Source: Sphingobacterium yanglingense
Lineage (GTDB): Bacteria; Bacteroidota; Bacteroidia; Sphingobacteriales; Sphingobacteriaceae
Assembly: GCF_004363245.1 (NCBI RefSeq)
Contig: NZ_SNYV01000015.1
Coordinates: 248,001-312,000, forward strand
Reading direction: 5' to 3'
DNA: 64,000 nt
The position numbers and the translations under genes are program-made. Shown piece after piece: positions 12,227-20,935 of the stretch. Under the pieces are notes generated by a model. The model saw only the letters and a list, made by a program, of their open reading frames with translations, ran no database searches and was not told the origin of the DNA. Position 1 is the first letter of the stretch. Each line of letters opens with the position of its first letter.

Positions 12227-12745
12227 TTAGCCTCTATCTTCTAAAGCTTTCAACAAACCTGAAACTGTATTTCCTCCCGATTGAAGAGCAGAAATAACAT
12301 TCTTCGCAGGTGATTGTAATGCTGCAATGATGTCTGCAACCAATTCATCCTTAGATTTAAGGTTAACTAGTGCATCTAATTGATTGTCGCCTACGAAAGC
12401 TGTTTCTTGGATATAAGCAGCTTTTAATACTGGCTTATCTCCCTCTTTGCGTAATTGCTTTATCAATTTTGCTGGCGCATTACCACTCTCAGAGAACAAT
12501 AAAGTAGACGCACCTTTCAATACGCTTTTCAATTCTTCTGAGTCGATTCCTGCTTCGATCAAGGCTTTCTCGATCAAGCTGTTCTTAGCAACTTGAATGA
12601 CAATATCTTGCTCAAAACATCTGCGACGAATTCCATTGATTTTCTCAACAGATAAATCAGCAGTGTCAGTAATATAGAAATTACCGTAGGATTTAATCTG
12701 TTCGGCTAAAGCTTGAACAATTTCTTGTTTTTCTTCTTTTCTCAT
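12227..12745 (-). CDS. rplJ: 50S ribosomal protein L10
   Basis: L10 (172 residues) forms the base of the L7/L12 stalk. The N-terminal rRNA-binding domain (MRKEEKQEIVQALAEQIKSY, then GIRRRCFEQ) and the C-terminal helix that holds L12 dimers are both present. Its start lies 2 bp from the rplA stop, so translation of the two is probably coupled. In other bacteria L10 represses its own operon by binding the mRNA leader; I did not identify such a leader here. Confidence 0.97.
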   Translation of the reverse strand: MRKEEKQEIVQALAEQIKSYGNFYITDTADLSVEKINGIRRRCFEQDIVIQVAKNSLIEKALIEAGIDSEELKSVLKGASTLLFSESGNAPAKLIKQLRKEGDKPVLKAAYIQETAFVGDNQLDALVNLKSKDELVADIIAALQSPAKNVISALQSGGNTVSGLLKALEDRG

Positions 12746-12747
12746 GA

Positions 12748-13446
12748 TTAAATTCCCGCTACTGATTTAGTTTCTACATGAATACCAGGGCTCATCGTAG
12801 ATGAGATGTGGATACTCTTGAAGTATGTTCCCTTAGCTGCAGAAGGTTTCAATTTAGAGATAACTTGCAATACTTCTAATGCATTCTCATAAATTTTCTC
12901 TGCAGGGAAAGACACTTTTCCAACTGAAGTGTGAATAATTCCTGTCTTGTCAACCTTGAAATCAATCTTACCACCTTTTACGTCTGTTACAGCTTTACCT
13001 ACTTCTGTAGTTACTGTACCAGTCTTTGGATTTGGCATTAAGTTTCTCGGGCCTAAAATACGTCCCAATTTACCTACTTTTGCCATTACCGAAGGCATAG
13101 TAATAATGATGTCAACGTCAGTCCAACCACCTTCAATTTTACTGATATAGTCATCAAGGCCTACGTAATCTGCACCGGCAGCTTTAGCTTCTTCTTCCTT
13201 GTCAGGAGTACACAATACTAAAACACGCACAGTTTTTCCAGTTCCGTGAGGCAATGTTGCAATACCACGAACCATTTGATTCGCTTTACGTGGATCTACG
13301 CCCAAACGCACGTCGATATCCACAGAAGCATCAAATTTAGTCATAGTAATCTCTTTAACTAATGCCGTAGCATCAGCTAAAGTGTACGCTTTACCAGCTT
13401 CAATTTTGGATAGTGCCGCTTTTTGATTCTTTGTTAATCTAGCCAC
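12748..13446 (-). CDS. rplA: 50S ribosomal protein L1
   Basis: L1 stalk protein of the large subunit (232 residues), which assists release of deacylated tRNA from the E site. Family motifs include [35 protein letters not shown] and [18 protein letters not shown]. It follows rplK by 22 bp. L1 commonly autoregulates the L11-L1 unit through the mRNA leader; a leader of about 100 nt exists between the predicted transcription start and rplK. Confidence 0.98.
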   Translation of the reverse strand: MARLTKNQKAALSKIEAGKAYTLADATALVKEITMTKFDASVDIDVRLGVDPRKANQMVRGIATLPHGTGKTVRVLVLCTPDKEEEAKAAGADYVGLDDYISKIEGGWTDVDIIITMPSVMAKVGKLGRILGPRNLMPNPKTGTVTTEVGKAVTDVKGGKIDFKVDKTGIIHTSVGKVSFPAEKIYENALEVLQVISKLKPSAAKGTYFKSIHISSTMSPGIHVETKSVAGI

Positions 13447-13468
13447 TTTCTTAAACTGATTTCGTTAA

Positions 13469-13912
13469 TTAATTTTTCCAAGGAGCGTCACCTGAAACAG
13501 TGATACCCATACTACGTGCCGTACCAGCGACCATTTTCATTGCCGCGTCTACAGTAAATGCGTTTAAATCTGGCATTTTATCTTTAGCGATCGTTTCCAC
13601 TTGCTCCCAAGTAATAGAAGCAACTTTCTTACGGTTAGGTTCGCCAGATCCACTTTTCAATTTAGCAGCGTCTTTCAACTGAACTGCAACTGGTGGAGTC
13701 TTAATGATAAAATCAAATGATTTATCAGCATAAACAGTAATTACAACGGGCAATACTTGTCCTGGTTTGTCTTGCGTACGAGCATTGAACTGCTTACAGA
13801 AATCCATAATATTCACACCCTTAGCACCTAAAGCAGGTCCTACTGGAGGTGATGGATTAGCTGCACCGCCCTTTACTTGTAATTTTACTAACGCACTGAC
13901 TTCTTTTGCCAT
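13469..13912 (-). CDS. rplK: 50S ribosomal protein L11
   Basis: L11 (147 residues) builds the GTPase-associated centre with 23S rRNA and is needed for stringent-response activation of RelA-type enzymes. The N-terminal block [34 protein letters not shown] is intact, and the C-terminal rRNA-binding domain ends with [11 protein letters not shown]. It is the first gene of the ribosomal/RNA polymerase operon and has its own promoter at 14020-14049. Confidence 0.98.
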   Translation of the reverse strand: MAKEVSALVKLQVKGGAANPSPPVGPALGAKGVNIMDFCKQFNARTQDKPGQVLPVVITVYADKSFDFIIKTPPVAVQLKDAAKLKSGSGEPNRKKVASITWEQVETIAKDKMPDLNAFTVDAAMKMVAGTARSMGITVSGDAPWKN

Positions 13913-14019
13913 TTTGTTTGTTATTTAATTTGTTAAATGTTTGTTAGTAAGTTGGAAGCAAACTGTAACATTTATTCCGAGAAGCTGCAAAACCGTAGTT
14001 TACACAACCAAACGAGGTG

Positions 14020-14049
14020 CAAAGATAATAATTAGTTTTTAAATACAAA
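14020..14049 (-). promoter_or_regulatory. Promoter of rplK operon (Bacteroidota type)
   Basis: On the minus strand, TTTG (14049-14046) and TATCTTTG (14027-14020) are separated by 18 bp. This fits the -33 TTTG / -7 TAnnTTTG consensus of the Bacteroidota primary sigma factor. The start of transcription would be near 14013, leaving about 100 nt of leader before rplK. The spacer and -33 box overlap an AT-rich inverted repeat at 14028-14059. Confidence 0.75.
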
Positions 14050-14059
14050 AACTAATTAT
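14028..14059. repeat. AT-rich inverted repeat overlapping the rplK promoter
   Basis: Perfect 13-bp arms ATAATTAGTTTTT and AAAAACTAATTAT are separated by 6 bp (AAATAC). The left arm fills the spacer between the -33 and -7 boxes and the right arm covers the -33 box and upstream. It could be an operator, or a second back-up terminator for the incoming nusG transcript. Confidence 0.55.
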
Positions 14060-14076
14060 CAAAAATTGCTACAAAT

Positions 14077-14107
14077 AAAAACCCTGACCAAAATGAGCAG
14101 GGTTTTT
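14077..14107 (-). terminator. Terminator after nusG
   Basis: Arms AAAAACCCTG and CAGGGTTTTT form a 10-bp stem with an 11-nt loop, 23 bp after the nusG stop. Read on the minus strand the stem ends in a T-run. It separates the tRNA-Trp-secE-nusG unit from the rplK operon, which has its own promoter just downstream. Confidence 0.8.
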
Positions 14108-14130
14108 AATATCTTAATGCTTTACAGCTA

Positions 14131-14676
14131 TTATTCTTTTTCAACTTGCATATAGTTAAGTTCTAATGGAGTCTTACGTCCGAAAACTTTAACCATAACT
14201 GTTAGCTTCTTTTTATCCTCATGCACTTCTTCAACCTCTCCTGTAAAACCATTGAACGGTCCATCGACAACCTTTACTGACTCGCCAACGAAATAAGCCA
14301 TATTAATAGACTCTCCTTGTTCTGCCATCTCATCAACCTTACCTAAAATACGGTTGATTTCAGTCTGACGTAAAGGAATAGCAACACCTGCCTTATCTCC
14401 CAAGAAACCGATAACACTATTCAAGTTCTTGATCACGTGTTCAATCTCACCATCCAAAGCAGCCTCTATCAATACGTAACCTGGATAATAGTTACGTTCT
14501 TTAGCAACTTTCTTTCCATCACGCATTTGGTAGTATTTCTCCATCGGAATCAACACCTGAGGAATCAAATGTTGTATACCCAAACGATTCACTTCAGCCT
14601 CTATATACTGTTTTACCTTCTTCTCTTTTCCACTCACAGCACGCACTACGTACCATTTCAACGTTTGATCTGCCAT
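14131..14676 (-). CDS. nusG: Transcription termination/antitermination factor NusG
   Basis: NusG (181 residues) binds the RNA polymerase clamp helices, modulates pausing and links to Rho or the ribosome. The N-terminal NGN domain opens with KWYVVRAVSGKEKKVKQYIE and contains the PGYVLI strand. The C-terminal KOW domain is VKVVDGPFNGFTGEVEEV onwards. It starts 13 bp after secE, in the same transcript as tRNA-Trp and secE. Confidence 0.97.
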   Translation of the reverse strand: MADQTLKWYVVRAVSGKEKKVKQYIEAEVNRLGIQHLIPQVLIPMEKYYQMRDGKKVAKERNYYPGYVLIEAALDGEIEHVIKNLNSVIGFLGDKAGVAIPLRQTEINRILGKVDEMAEQGESINMAYFVGESVKVVDGPFNGFTGEVEEVHEDKKKLTVMVKVFGRKTPLELNYMQVEKE

Positions 14677-14689
14677 AACAAATAGATGA

Positions 14690-14881
14690 TTACTTAGTAC
14701 CGTACAATAACTCCAAAATATTGCTTGAAGCCTTATCCATTGCCAACACCACTAAAGCGATTATTAAGGAAGCTATAAGTACAACCACAGCATGGTTTTG
14801 CAACTGCCCCCAAGTGGGCCAAGTTACCTTTTGTGTGATCTCTTCGTATGACTCTTTAAAAAAACCAAGTACGTTAGCCAT
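14690..14881 (-). CDS. secE: Preprotein translocase subunit SecE
   Basis: Short single-span SecE (63 residues) of the SecYEG channel. The amphipathic region FFKESYEEITQKVTWPTW carries the conserved Trp-Pro-Thr motif. It is followed by one transmembrane segment, about residues 31-49. The short length is normal outside the gamma-proteobacteria. It lies between tRNA-Trp and nusG. Confidence 0.95.
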   Translation of the reverse strand: MANVLGFFKESYEEITQKVTWPTWGQLQNHAVVVLIASLIIALVVLAMDKASSNILELLYGTK

Positions 14882-14905
14882 TGTTTTGATTATTTAAGTT
14901 ATTAT

Positions 14906-14978
14906 GCACGGGCACCAGGACTCGAACCCAGACCAAAGGTTTTGGAGACCTTCGTTCTACCTTTAAACTATGCCCGTG
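14906..14978 (-). tRNA. tRNA-Trp (anticodon CCA)
   Basis: A complete cloverleaf can be drawn. The acceptor stem is CACGGGC/GCCCGTG, the anticodon stem-loop gives CT-CCA-AA, and the T-loop GGTTCGAGTCC is standard. No CCA end is encoded. It lies only 25 bp upstream of secE and about 13 nt after the predicted transcription start, so it is probably cut from the secE-nusG transcript. Confidence 0.97.
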
Positions 14979-14997
14979 TATTTCTTATTTTGTGTTG

Positions 14998-15029
14998 CAA
15001 ATATAGTGTTTTAAACCGTTTGCAGCAAA
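14998..15029 (-). promoter_or_regulatory. Promoter of tRNA-Trp-secE-nusG
   Basis: On the minus strand, TTTG (15029-15026) and TATATTTG (15005-14998) are 20 bp apart, matching the Bacteroidota -33/-7 pattern. The predicted start near 14991 lies about 13 nt before the first base of tRNA-Trp, so there is almost no 5' leader on the tRNA precursor. Confidence 0.7.
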
Positions 15030-15077
15030 TCTTTTTTATCTTTTATTTCAAAAAATGAACATTGTAATAAAAGAAAA

Positions 15078-15113
15078 AAATAAGCTAATCAGAATGAACC
15101 GATTAGCTTATTT
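15078..15113 (-). terminator. Terminator after tuf
   Basis: Perfect 13-bp arms AAATAAGCTAATC and GATTAGCTTATTT enclose a 10-nt loop. Read on the minus strand they are followed by a T-run. The hairpin lies 22 bp after the tuf stop codon and ends the tRNA-tuf operon. Confidence 0.88.
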
Positions 15114-15135
15114 CTATTTTTATAATCTATAAAGA

Positions 15136-16320
15136 TTAAATGATTTCAGTTACCTGACCAGCACCTACTGTACGACCACCCTCACGGATAGCGAAACGTA
15201 GACCTTTTTCCATAGCGATAGGACTAATCAACTTAACAGAGATAGTAACGTTATCACCTGGCATAACCATTTCAGTACCTTCTGGCAACATGATTTCTCC
15301 TGTTACGTCTGTTGTACGGAAATAGAATTGAGGACGGTATTTGTTAAAGAATGGAGTGTGACGTCCACCTTCTGCTTTTGATAATACGTAAACCTCAGCT
15401 TTGAAGTTATCGTGAGGAGTTACTGAACCTGGTTTACAGATAACCATACCACGTTTGATATCAGTTTTCTCGATACCACGTAACAATAGACCTACGTTAT
15501 CACCAGCCTCACCGTAATCTAAGATTTTACGGAACATCTCAACACCAGTTACTGTAGATTTTAAGTTCTCAGCACCCATACCTAAGATTTCAACTGGATC
15601 ACCAGAGTTGATTACACCTCTTTCGATACGTCCTGTAGCAACAGTACCACGACCAGTGATCGAGAATACGTCTTCTACTGGCATCAAGAAAGGAAGGTCA
15701 GTCAAACGTGGAGGAATTGGAATGTAGTTATCTACAGCATCCATTAATTCCATGATTTTATCAACCCACTCAGGCTCACCGTTCAATGCACCTAGAGCAG
15801 AACCTTTTACTACTGGAATATCATCACCTGGGAATTCGTAGAAAGATAATAATTCACGAACTTCCATTTCAACTAAGTCTAACAACTCAGGGTCATCAAC
15901 TAAGTCAGTTTTGTTCATGAAAACTACTAACGCAGGAACACCAACCTGACGAGCCAATAGGATGTGCTCACGAGTTTGAGGCATAGGACCATCTGTAGCA
16001 GCAACTACGATGATAGCACCGTCCATCTGAGCAGCACCAGTTACCATGTTCTTAACGTAATCGGCGTGACCTGGACAGTCAACGTGTGCATAGTGACGGT
16101 TAGCTGTTTGGTATTCTACGTGAGACGTGTTGATTGTGATACCACGCTCTTTTTCTTCAGGTGCAGAGTCAATTGAATCAAATGAACGAGCTTCTGAAAA
16201 ACCTTTATCAGCCAATACTTTTGAAATAGCAGCTGTAGTGGTTGTTTTACCGTGGTCAACGTGACCGATTGTACCAATGTTTAAGTGTGGTTTACTACGG
16301 TCAAATTTCTCTTTTGCCAT
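15136..16320 (-). CDS. tuf: Elongation factor Tu
   Basis: GTPase that delivers aminoacyl-tRNA to the ribosome; 394 residues, the standard length. The P-loop GHVDHGKT is at 19-26, followed by the DCPGH and NKTD GTPase motifs. Domains II and III follow ([21 protein letters not shown], then [19 protein letters not shown]). It ends the operon of four tRNA genes, the same arrangement as thrU-tyrU-glyT-thrT-tufB in E. coli. Confidence 0.99.
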   Translation of the reverse strand: MAKEKFDRSKPHLNIGTIGHVDHGKTTTTAAISKVLADKGFSEARSFDSIDSAPEEKERGITINTSHVEYQTANRHYAHVDCPGHADYVKNMVTGAAQMDGAIIVVAATDGPMPQTREHILLARQVGVPALVVFMNKTDLVDDPELLDLVEMEVRELLSFYEFPGDDIPVVKGSALGALNGEPEWVDKIMELMDAVDNYIPIPPRLTDLPFLMPVEDVFSITGRGTVATGRIERGVINSGDPVEILGMGAENLKSTVTGVEMFRKILDYGEAGDNVGLLLRGIEKTDIKRGMVICKPGSVTPHDNFKAEVYVLSKAEGGRHTPFFNKYRPQFYFRTTDVTGEIMLPEGTEMVMPGDNVTISVKLISPIAMEKGLRFAIREGGRTVGAGQVTEII

Positions 16321-16396
16321 GTTTATGCGAATTAGTAATTATTAAATATTCTTTTATTAAATTTTATACAAAAATATAATAAACTTTAAGTTATCG

Positions 16397-16468
<72 letters not shown>

Positions 16469-16555
16469 TTTATAAAAGCTTATTTACAGATTTATGCCTC
16501 CACCTAACATCATAAATTTACGAAAAGATAGAGACTGAAAATCTTGAAATTAAAG

Positions 16556-16628
16556 AGCGGAAGACGAGGTTCGAACTCGCGACCTATAGCTTGGAAGGCT
16601 ATCGCTCTACCAACTGAGCTACTTCCGC
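16556..16628 (-). tRNA. tRNA-Gly (anticodon TCC)
   Basis: Cloverleaf with acceptor stem GCGGAAG/CTTCCGC, D-arm GCTCAGTTGGTAGAGC, anticodon stem-loop ATAGC-CTTCCAA-GCTAT and T-arm GCGAGTTCGAACCTCGT. It is the third gene of the tRNA cluster. Confidence 0.97.
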
Positions 16629-16660
16629 TTTTGACCTTTTCAAAGGTCAGAAAAAAAGTG

Positions 16661-16741
16661 TGGGGGGAGAAGGATTCGAACCTTCGAAGCCGAAGCAACG
16701 GATTTACAGTCCGTCCCATTTGACCGCTCTGGAACCCCCCC
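16661..16741 (-). tRNA. tRNA-Tyr (anticodon GTA)
   Basis: Class II tRNA of 81 nt with a long variable arm. The acceptor stem is GGGGGGG/TCCCCCC with one G-U pair, the anticodon stem-loop ACGGA-CTGTAAA-TCCGT, and the T-arm AGGTTCGAATCCT. It lies between the Thr(TGT) and Gly(TCC) tRNA genes. Confidence 0.96.
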
Positions 16742-16770
16742 AGACCTGCAATTTACATTGCATTTTTTTG

Positions 16771-16843
<73 letters not shown>

Positions 16844-17024
16844 TTTTATATATTTTTCTTTAAAATCTCTAAGAACATCTGTTACTTTGGAACAGCGAGT
16901 GCAAAAATCAAAATTTTATTTCAAACTTGCAAGAGATTTTTTAAAAAACTTTTTTCTTTTTTTCTTACTTAAAGAACGTCTTCAAAAGCGAAACAAACAA
17001 CAGATGTTTCCGTTTTTGATGATG

Positions 17025-17054
17025 CAAAGATAGACACAGAAATGACTTATCAAA
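17025..17054 (-). promoter_or_regulatory. Promoter of tRNA(Thr,Tyr,Gly,Thr)-tuf operon
   Basis: On the minus strand, TTTG (17054-17051) and TATCTTTG (17032-17025) are separated by 18 bp. Both boxes and the spacing are identical to the rplK promoter. The leader of about 175 nt to the first tRNA contains a long-range inverted repeat, AACAGATGTT (16999-17008) with AACATCTGTT (16874-16883). The remaining AT-rich sequence between 16844 and 17299 holds no gene. Confidence 0.75.
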
Positions 17055-17299
17055 AACATTTCGACAAAAAAAATGCGCCTAACCACTCATCACACTGATA
17101 TGCAAGCAAATAATTTTCATTAAAAAAACACCATATTTCACGAACACCTCCACACTCCCCTTCCTTCAACAGAAAAACAATCGCTTTATACGAATTTATA
17201 CACCCCATTTTTTTACATCGATCCGTCTACCCTGCCAGGAAAGAACCTTCCCGCCACGAGTTTTTCGGTAAGAGTTTCGTGAATTCAATCCATTTTTTC

Positions 17300-17307
17300 T
17301 AAGTTTG
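17300..17307 (+). promoter_or_regulatory. -7 element of the outer-membrane barrel gene
   Basis: TAAGTTTG matches TAnnTTTG and lies 23 bp before the ATG at 17331. No good TTTG occurs at the -33 position; the nearest is TTTC at 17275. The implied start near 17313 would exclude the in-frame TTG at 17313 as a translation start and supports the ATG. Confidence 0.4.
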
Positions 17308-17330
17308 AGACTTTGAATTTTCACTGTTAC

Positions 17331-18476
17331 ATGAATCGATATAAATTAATACTTAGCCTCGTCTTACTAGGAACTACACTTTCAGCAACTGCTCAAAAAG
17401 AAAACAACTTTGTCAAAAGAGTAATTAAAAAAGTATTCTCCTCAACAAGTGACAGTACCCGTGGCCCAAGTTTTATGTTATTGCCAGCATTTGCATATGC
17501 ACAGGAAACAGGTTTGGAAATAGGAGTTGCAAGTGCATACAACTTCTATATGGACCGGACAGACTTGCAAAGTAAAACATCAAATGTCATGCTTATCGCA
17601 ACCGTAACTACAGAAAAACAAAAAAAAATAAATATCACTTCCGATTTATGGACCAAAGGAAATGAGTACCATATCTTAACTGACATACGCCTACGTGACT
17701 GGCCATTCAACTTTTATGGTATTGGTAACGATACTTGGAAAGCGGATGAGGATTATATAGAACAAACACTATACCGTGTAAAACTAGATGTAGAAAAACG
17801 CGTTGCACCAAAATTATATGTTGGGGCCAATGCAAACTATGACAAATTTAAATTCCAAGATGCAGAAACCGGAGGCATCTTCGACTCGCAAAATATCTAT
17901 GGAAAAGATGGCGGACAATTTCTAGCTTTAGGAGTTTCAGCTCTATACGACACCCGCGATGTTACTACATTCACCACTAAAGGATTCTACGGAAGAGCAA
18001 AATATGCTTACGCACCAAACTTTTTTGGAAAGGACAATTACAAAGGAAGTCAGGTAGAAATCGATTTGCGTGGCTATTACCCCTTTTCTCCCAAAGTAAG
18101 CTTAGCGACCCAAGGACTTTACAGAGGAACATATGGGAAAAACATCCCATTTTATGCTATGAGAGACCTCGGTGGAGATATGAGCATGCGGGGGTACTAT
18201 CTTGGACGTTACAAAGACAACAATTATATCACTGCACAAACCGAACTGCGTTACCGTTTTCTACCTCGTTTTGGAGTCGCTGGTCTACTTGGAACGGGAA
18301 GTACGTTTTCAGAAGAACATAAACTTCGTCTTTTACCAAGCTATGGGGCAGGTATCCGCTATTTCTTTAGTATAGAGCACAGTAGTAGTATTCGACTAGA
18401 TTACGCCTTTGGAGAAAAAAGGGCTGGAGAAAAGAGACAGTCCGGTTTCTACCTGAGTGTCAGCGAGGCATTTTAA
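17331..18476 (+). CDS. BamA/TamA-family outer membrane beta-barrel protein (surface-antigen D15-like)
   Basis: 381 residues with a signal peptide (MNRYKLILSLVLLGTTLSATAQ) and then an all-beta protein made of alternating amphipathic strands. The C-terminal half has the hallmarks of the Omp85 barrel: a DTRD strand around residue 205, a GDMSMRGYYLGRYKD loop equivalent to the VRGY motif, and a terminal aromatic Phe. No POTRA domains precede the barrel, so it resembles the short patatin-like or stand-alone barrel group rather than BamA itself. The substrate is unknown. It stands alone, convergent with the next gene 11 bp away. Confidence 0.75.
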   Translation: MNRYKLILSLVLLGTTLSATAQKENNFVKRVIKKVFSSTSDSTRGPSFMLLPAFAYAQETGLEIGVASAYNFYMDRTDLQSKTSNVMLIATVTTEKQKKINITSDLWTKGNEYHILTDIRLRDWPFNFYGIGNDTWKADEDYIEQTLYRVKLDVEKRVAPKLYVGANANYDKFKFQDAETGGIFDSQNIYGKDGGQFLALGVSALYDTRDVTTFTTKGFYGRAKYAYAPNFFGKDNYKGSQVEIDLRGYYPFSPKVSLATQGLYRGTYGKNIPFYAMRDLGGDMSMRGYYLGRYKDNNYITAQTELRYRFLPRFGVAGLLGTGSTFSEEHKLRLLPSYGAGIRYFFSIEHSSSIRLDYAFGEKRAGEKRQSGFYLSVSEAF

Positions 18477-18487
18477 TACCGACAAGA

Positions 18488-18943
18488 TTATCTCCAATAC
18501 GGAAAACGCAATTTAAAAAGTTCTTTGGGCTGCTCTTTTCGATAGAACACTAAACCATAGTAAAACAAATCTATACAAACGATAAAACGGGAGTCTCGAC
18601 AAATCGACTCCCACAAGAGTTTTCTACGGTTATCCCTATAAATATCTGGAATCACTAAATATCGGAACTGCTGTTGGAGAGTCACAAGTTGCTCCACATC
18701 CTCCATTCCATTTTCTATAATCAAAGCCTTATCATTGCCTATCTCCAAAGGAGAGGAAACATAGTCTACCTCAAAGTAGGCGGCGATATCGAACAATAAC
18801 AGCTGTTGCTTATTAGATACATGAGTACGCTTGGATTTTGCGTAAATCACTTCATCGGCCATGCTGTACACGAAAGGAGAATGAGTACCATGTCGGCTAT
18901 TGGAAGAAAAAAAATGAAAAAACAGACGCCACAAATATTGCAT
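18488..18943 (-). CDS. Degenerate class I methyltransferase-like protein lacking the SAM motif
   Basis: 151 residues. The N-terminus (FFSSNSRHGTHSPFVYSMADEVIY) and C-terminus (DLFYYGLVFYRKEQPKELFKLRF) look like the two ends of a family of ~240-270-residue SAM-dependent methyltransferases common in Bacteroidota. The central part, which in those proteins holds the Gly-rich SAM-binding loop and the acidic motif, is shortened and shows no GxGxG. It is an intact reading frame, so it is either a decayed paralogue or a protein with a new role. A TAATTTTG -7-like box lies 5 bp before the ATG. The family assignment is from memory of the end motifs. Confidence 0.5.
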   Translation of the reverse strand: MQYLWRLFFHFFSSNSRHGTHSPFVYSMADEVIYAKSKRTHVSNKQQLLLFDIAAYFEVDYVSSPLEIGNDKALIIENGMEDVEQLVTLQQQFRYLVIPDIYRDNRRKLLWESICRDSRFIVCIDLFYYGLVFYRKEQPKELFKLRFPYWR

Positions 18944-19080
18944 CCCGCAAAATTAACACTTTCGGGCAAAAGAATAACGAAAACCAGAGCTGGTTTATGT
19001 CTTTTGCCTCCGCTCTACTGACAAACTGTTGTCAAAACTCGACTTAACTTTGCTTACATACATTTTAAACACATCATATT

Positions 19081-19539
19081 ATGGAATTTTTACAAGTAGA
19101 CTCGTTTGAACTTATAGGCATTTCGGTTTTAACCAGTAATGATCCAGGCAAAGCTGAGGTAGACATCCCTGCCCTATGGGAACGCTTTTTTGCGGAGGAC
19201 ATTATAAACAAGATCCCAAACAGAACGGACAGCTCAATCTATTGTGTCTATACAGATTATGAAAGCGACCATACCCAGCCCTACCGTGTCTTATTAGCTT
19301 GTGCGGTATCCACAATCGACGAAATACCAGACGGTATGCTTGCCCACAGGATAAATAAGGGTAGATTTCATAAATTCACAGCTAAGGGTGACATGAAGGA
19401 TAATATCATCTACAACAAATGGTTGAATATCTGGGAATCAGGCCTGGACAGAACGTTCCAGTCGGACTATGAATTATACAATGAGCGCAGTCAGGACCGC
19501 AGCAACGCTGAGGTTGACATTTTTATTGGCATAAAATAG
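19081..19539 (+). CDS. GyrI-like / effector-binding domain protein
   Basis: 152 residues without a DNA-binding domain or signal peptide. The pattern fits the small-molecule-binding fold found C-terminal in Rob/BmrR regulators and stand-alone in GyrI/SbmC and Cass2 proteins: FELIGISVLTSN, then IPALWERFFAE, SSIYCVYTDYESD, FHKFTAKGDMKDNIIYNKWLNIWES, and a C-terminal DYELYNER with VDIFIGIK. It probably binds a hydrophobic or cationic ligand; the ligand is unknown. A TAACTTTG box at 19045-19052 is a candidate -7 element. It is monocistronic, convergent with the histidine kinase operon. Confidence 0.75.
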   Translation: MEFLQVDSFELIGISVLTSNDPGKAEVDIPALWERFFAEDIINKIPNRTDSSIYCVYTDYESDHTQPYRVLLACAVSTIDEIPDGMLAHRINKGRFHKFTAKGDMKDNIIYNKWLNIWESGLDRTFQSDYELYNERSQDRSNAEVDIFIGIK

Positions 19540-19560
19540 TACAACACAAAAAACAAAATT

Positions 19561-19590
19561 TGGCCGGCACTCCCCAAAAGGTGTCGGCCA
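19561..19590 (-). terminator. Terminator of the tolC-regulator-kinase operon
   Basis: Arms TGGCCGGCAC and GTGTCGGCCA form a 10-bp GC-rich stem with one G-U pair and a 10-nt loop, 22 bp after the kinase stop codon. On the minus strand the following bases (AATTTTGTTTTTTG) are T-rich. On the plus strand there is no T-run, so it mainly serves the minus-strand operon. Confidence 0.75.
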
Positions 19591-19612
19591 CATAAGAACA
19601 CGAGCAGACCTA

Positions 19613-20932
19613 TCAGAAATTTAATGTAAATACACTTCCCTTTTCCTCCTCACTGTCCACCATGATGTTTCCGTTATGGACCAACATAATTTGCTTGCTT
19701 AAAGTGAGTCCTACTCCAGTACCTGTTTTCCGAGTGGTAAAGAATGGTGTAAAAATCTGTTCCTGTATATCAGCATTCATTCCTTTGCCATTGTCTGCAA
19801 TCTGAATCTGTACCCGACCGTCCTGCATCCTTCCAGATATACTAATATAAGGCTTCTCACAGTCTGAAACTGCCTCCATCGCATTCAGTAAGAGATTGAT
19901 AACAACCTGCTCTATAAGGTTTCTATCGGCCCTCACCAGTAAACGTCGATCTTTAATAATAATATCTACATCAATCCCTTTCTGTAGCATGGTTGGCTCC
20001 AGTAACTGATAGATATCTTCAAAAAGATCAATCAATAATACGTCGTTAAAGTCGGGCTGGTCCACTCTGTTGATCAATCTATAGCTCTTGGCAAACTGTA
20101 GCAAGCCTTCACTCCTCCTCTTTATGGTATAAATACCCACCCTTAAATCCTCAATATCATCATCATTATAACCACTTTCCAGACGTCCATGGAGTGTTTC
20201 CGCTAAAGAACTAATCGGTGCTATCGAATTCATGATCTCATGCGTCAATACCCGGAGAAGCTTTTGCCAGGCATTTGTTTCGGCTTCATCAATAGCTTCA
20301 TTAATATTTTGGCATACCACGATTCGAAATACCCCTTCTTGTGTCTCGAACTCAGAACTATTCATTAGTAATTTAATCTTCCCTTGAACTGAATTTACGG
20401 TCTCCGTCTGTGGTTTCCCCATTTTCAACCCCAAGGTTTTGTCATATAAATCCTGATTTCTTTTGGTCAGCCCTTTGATATTCCCTAAATGAGGCGTATT
20501 GAATAGTTGTTTAAAAGCATCGTTGATCCAAATAACCTTTCCAGATTCAGCTTCATAGAAGATAATAGCTGAATCCAGCATATTAATAACCTTATTCAAG
20601 TATTGATGCTGCAACTCTTTATCTATACTGATCTGCTTGTAGACCTGATTGATCATATTAAAGGCGGAAAACAATTTACTCTCCGGGCTTTTCTTATTCC
20701 TGACAGCAAATCTCCTCGTAAAATCATTGTATCGAACAGCTTCTGCAAAATCCAGCACATGATTCAATAATCTTCGCTCAAGACTAAAACATTGATAGGC
20801 TAATATAACTATAATCAAAAACGCTATTATAGTGTACCACCAATATCCCACTAGAGCAAGATAAGCCACACCTGTACCACACAATAGCAACAAGGTGATT
20901 TTCAAGAAGAGGGAAAAGCCCAATTTATCCAT
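19613..20932 (-). CDS. Sensor histidine kinase, NtrY-like
   Basis: 439 residues. Two transmembrane helices (about 9-28 and 32-50) with almost no periplasmic loop anchor the protein. A HAMP-like linker and a PAS-like domain (about 105-215, MLDSAIIFYEAESGKVIWINDAF) follow. The phosphoacceptor is His231 in LLRVLTHEIMNSIAP, and the ATPase has NLLLNAMEAV, DNGKGM and the G-box TGTGVGLTLSK. The tiny loop means it likely senses a membrane or cytoplasmic signal. It starts 3 bp after the response regulator stop and is the last gene of the operon. The partner is the NtrC-type regulator. Confidence 0.93.
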   Translation of the reverse strand: MDKLGFSLFLKITLLLLCGTGVAYLALVGYWWYTIIAFLIIVILAYQCFSLERRLLNHVLDFAEAVRYNDFTRRFAVRNKKSPESKLFSAFNMINQVYKQISIDKELQHQYLNKVINMLDSAIIFYEAESGKVIWINDAFKQLFNTPHLGNIKGLTKRNQDLYDKTLGLKMGKPQTETVNSVQGKIKLLMNSSEFETQEGVFRIVVCQNINEAIDEAETNAWQKLLRVLTHEIMNSIAPISSLAETLHGRLESGYNDDDIEDLRVGIYTIKRRSEGLLQFAKSYRLINRVDQPDFNDVLLIDLFEDIYQLLEPTMLQKGIDVDIIIKDRRLLVRADRNLIEQVVINLLLNAMEAVSDCEKPYISISGRMQDGRVQIQIADNGKGMNADIQEQIFTPFFTTRKTGTGVGLTLSKQIMLVHNGNIMVDSEEEKGSVFTLNF

Positions 20933-20935
20933 CTA

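Noticed and set aside
16510..16719. 69-codon minus-strand reading frame
   Set aside because: It runs through the tRNA-Gly and part of the tRNA-Tyr gene, which explain the sequence completely.
18948..18955. TAATTTTG -7 box giving a leaderless transcript for the methyltransferase-like gene
   Set aside because: No TTTG at the -33 distance; AT-rich sequence makes a chance match likely.
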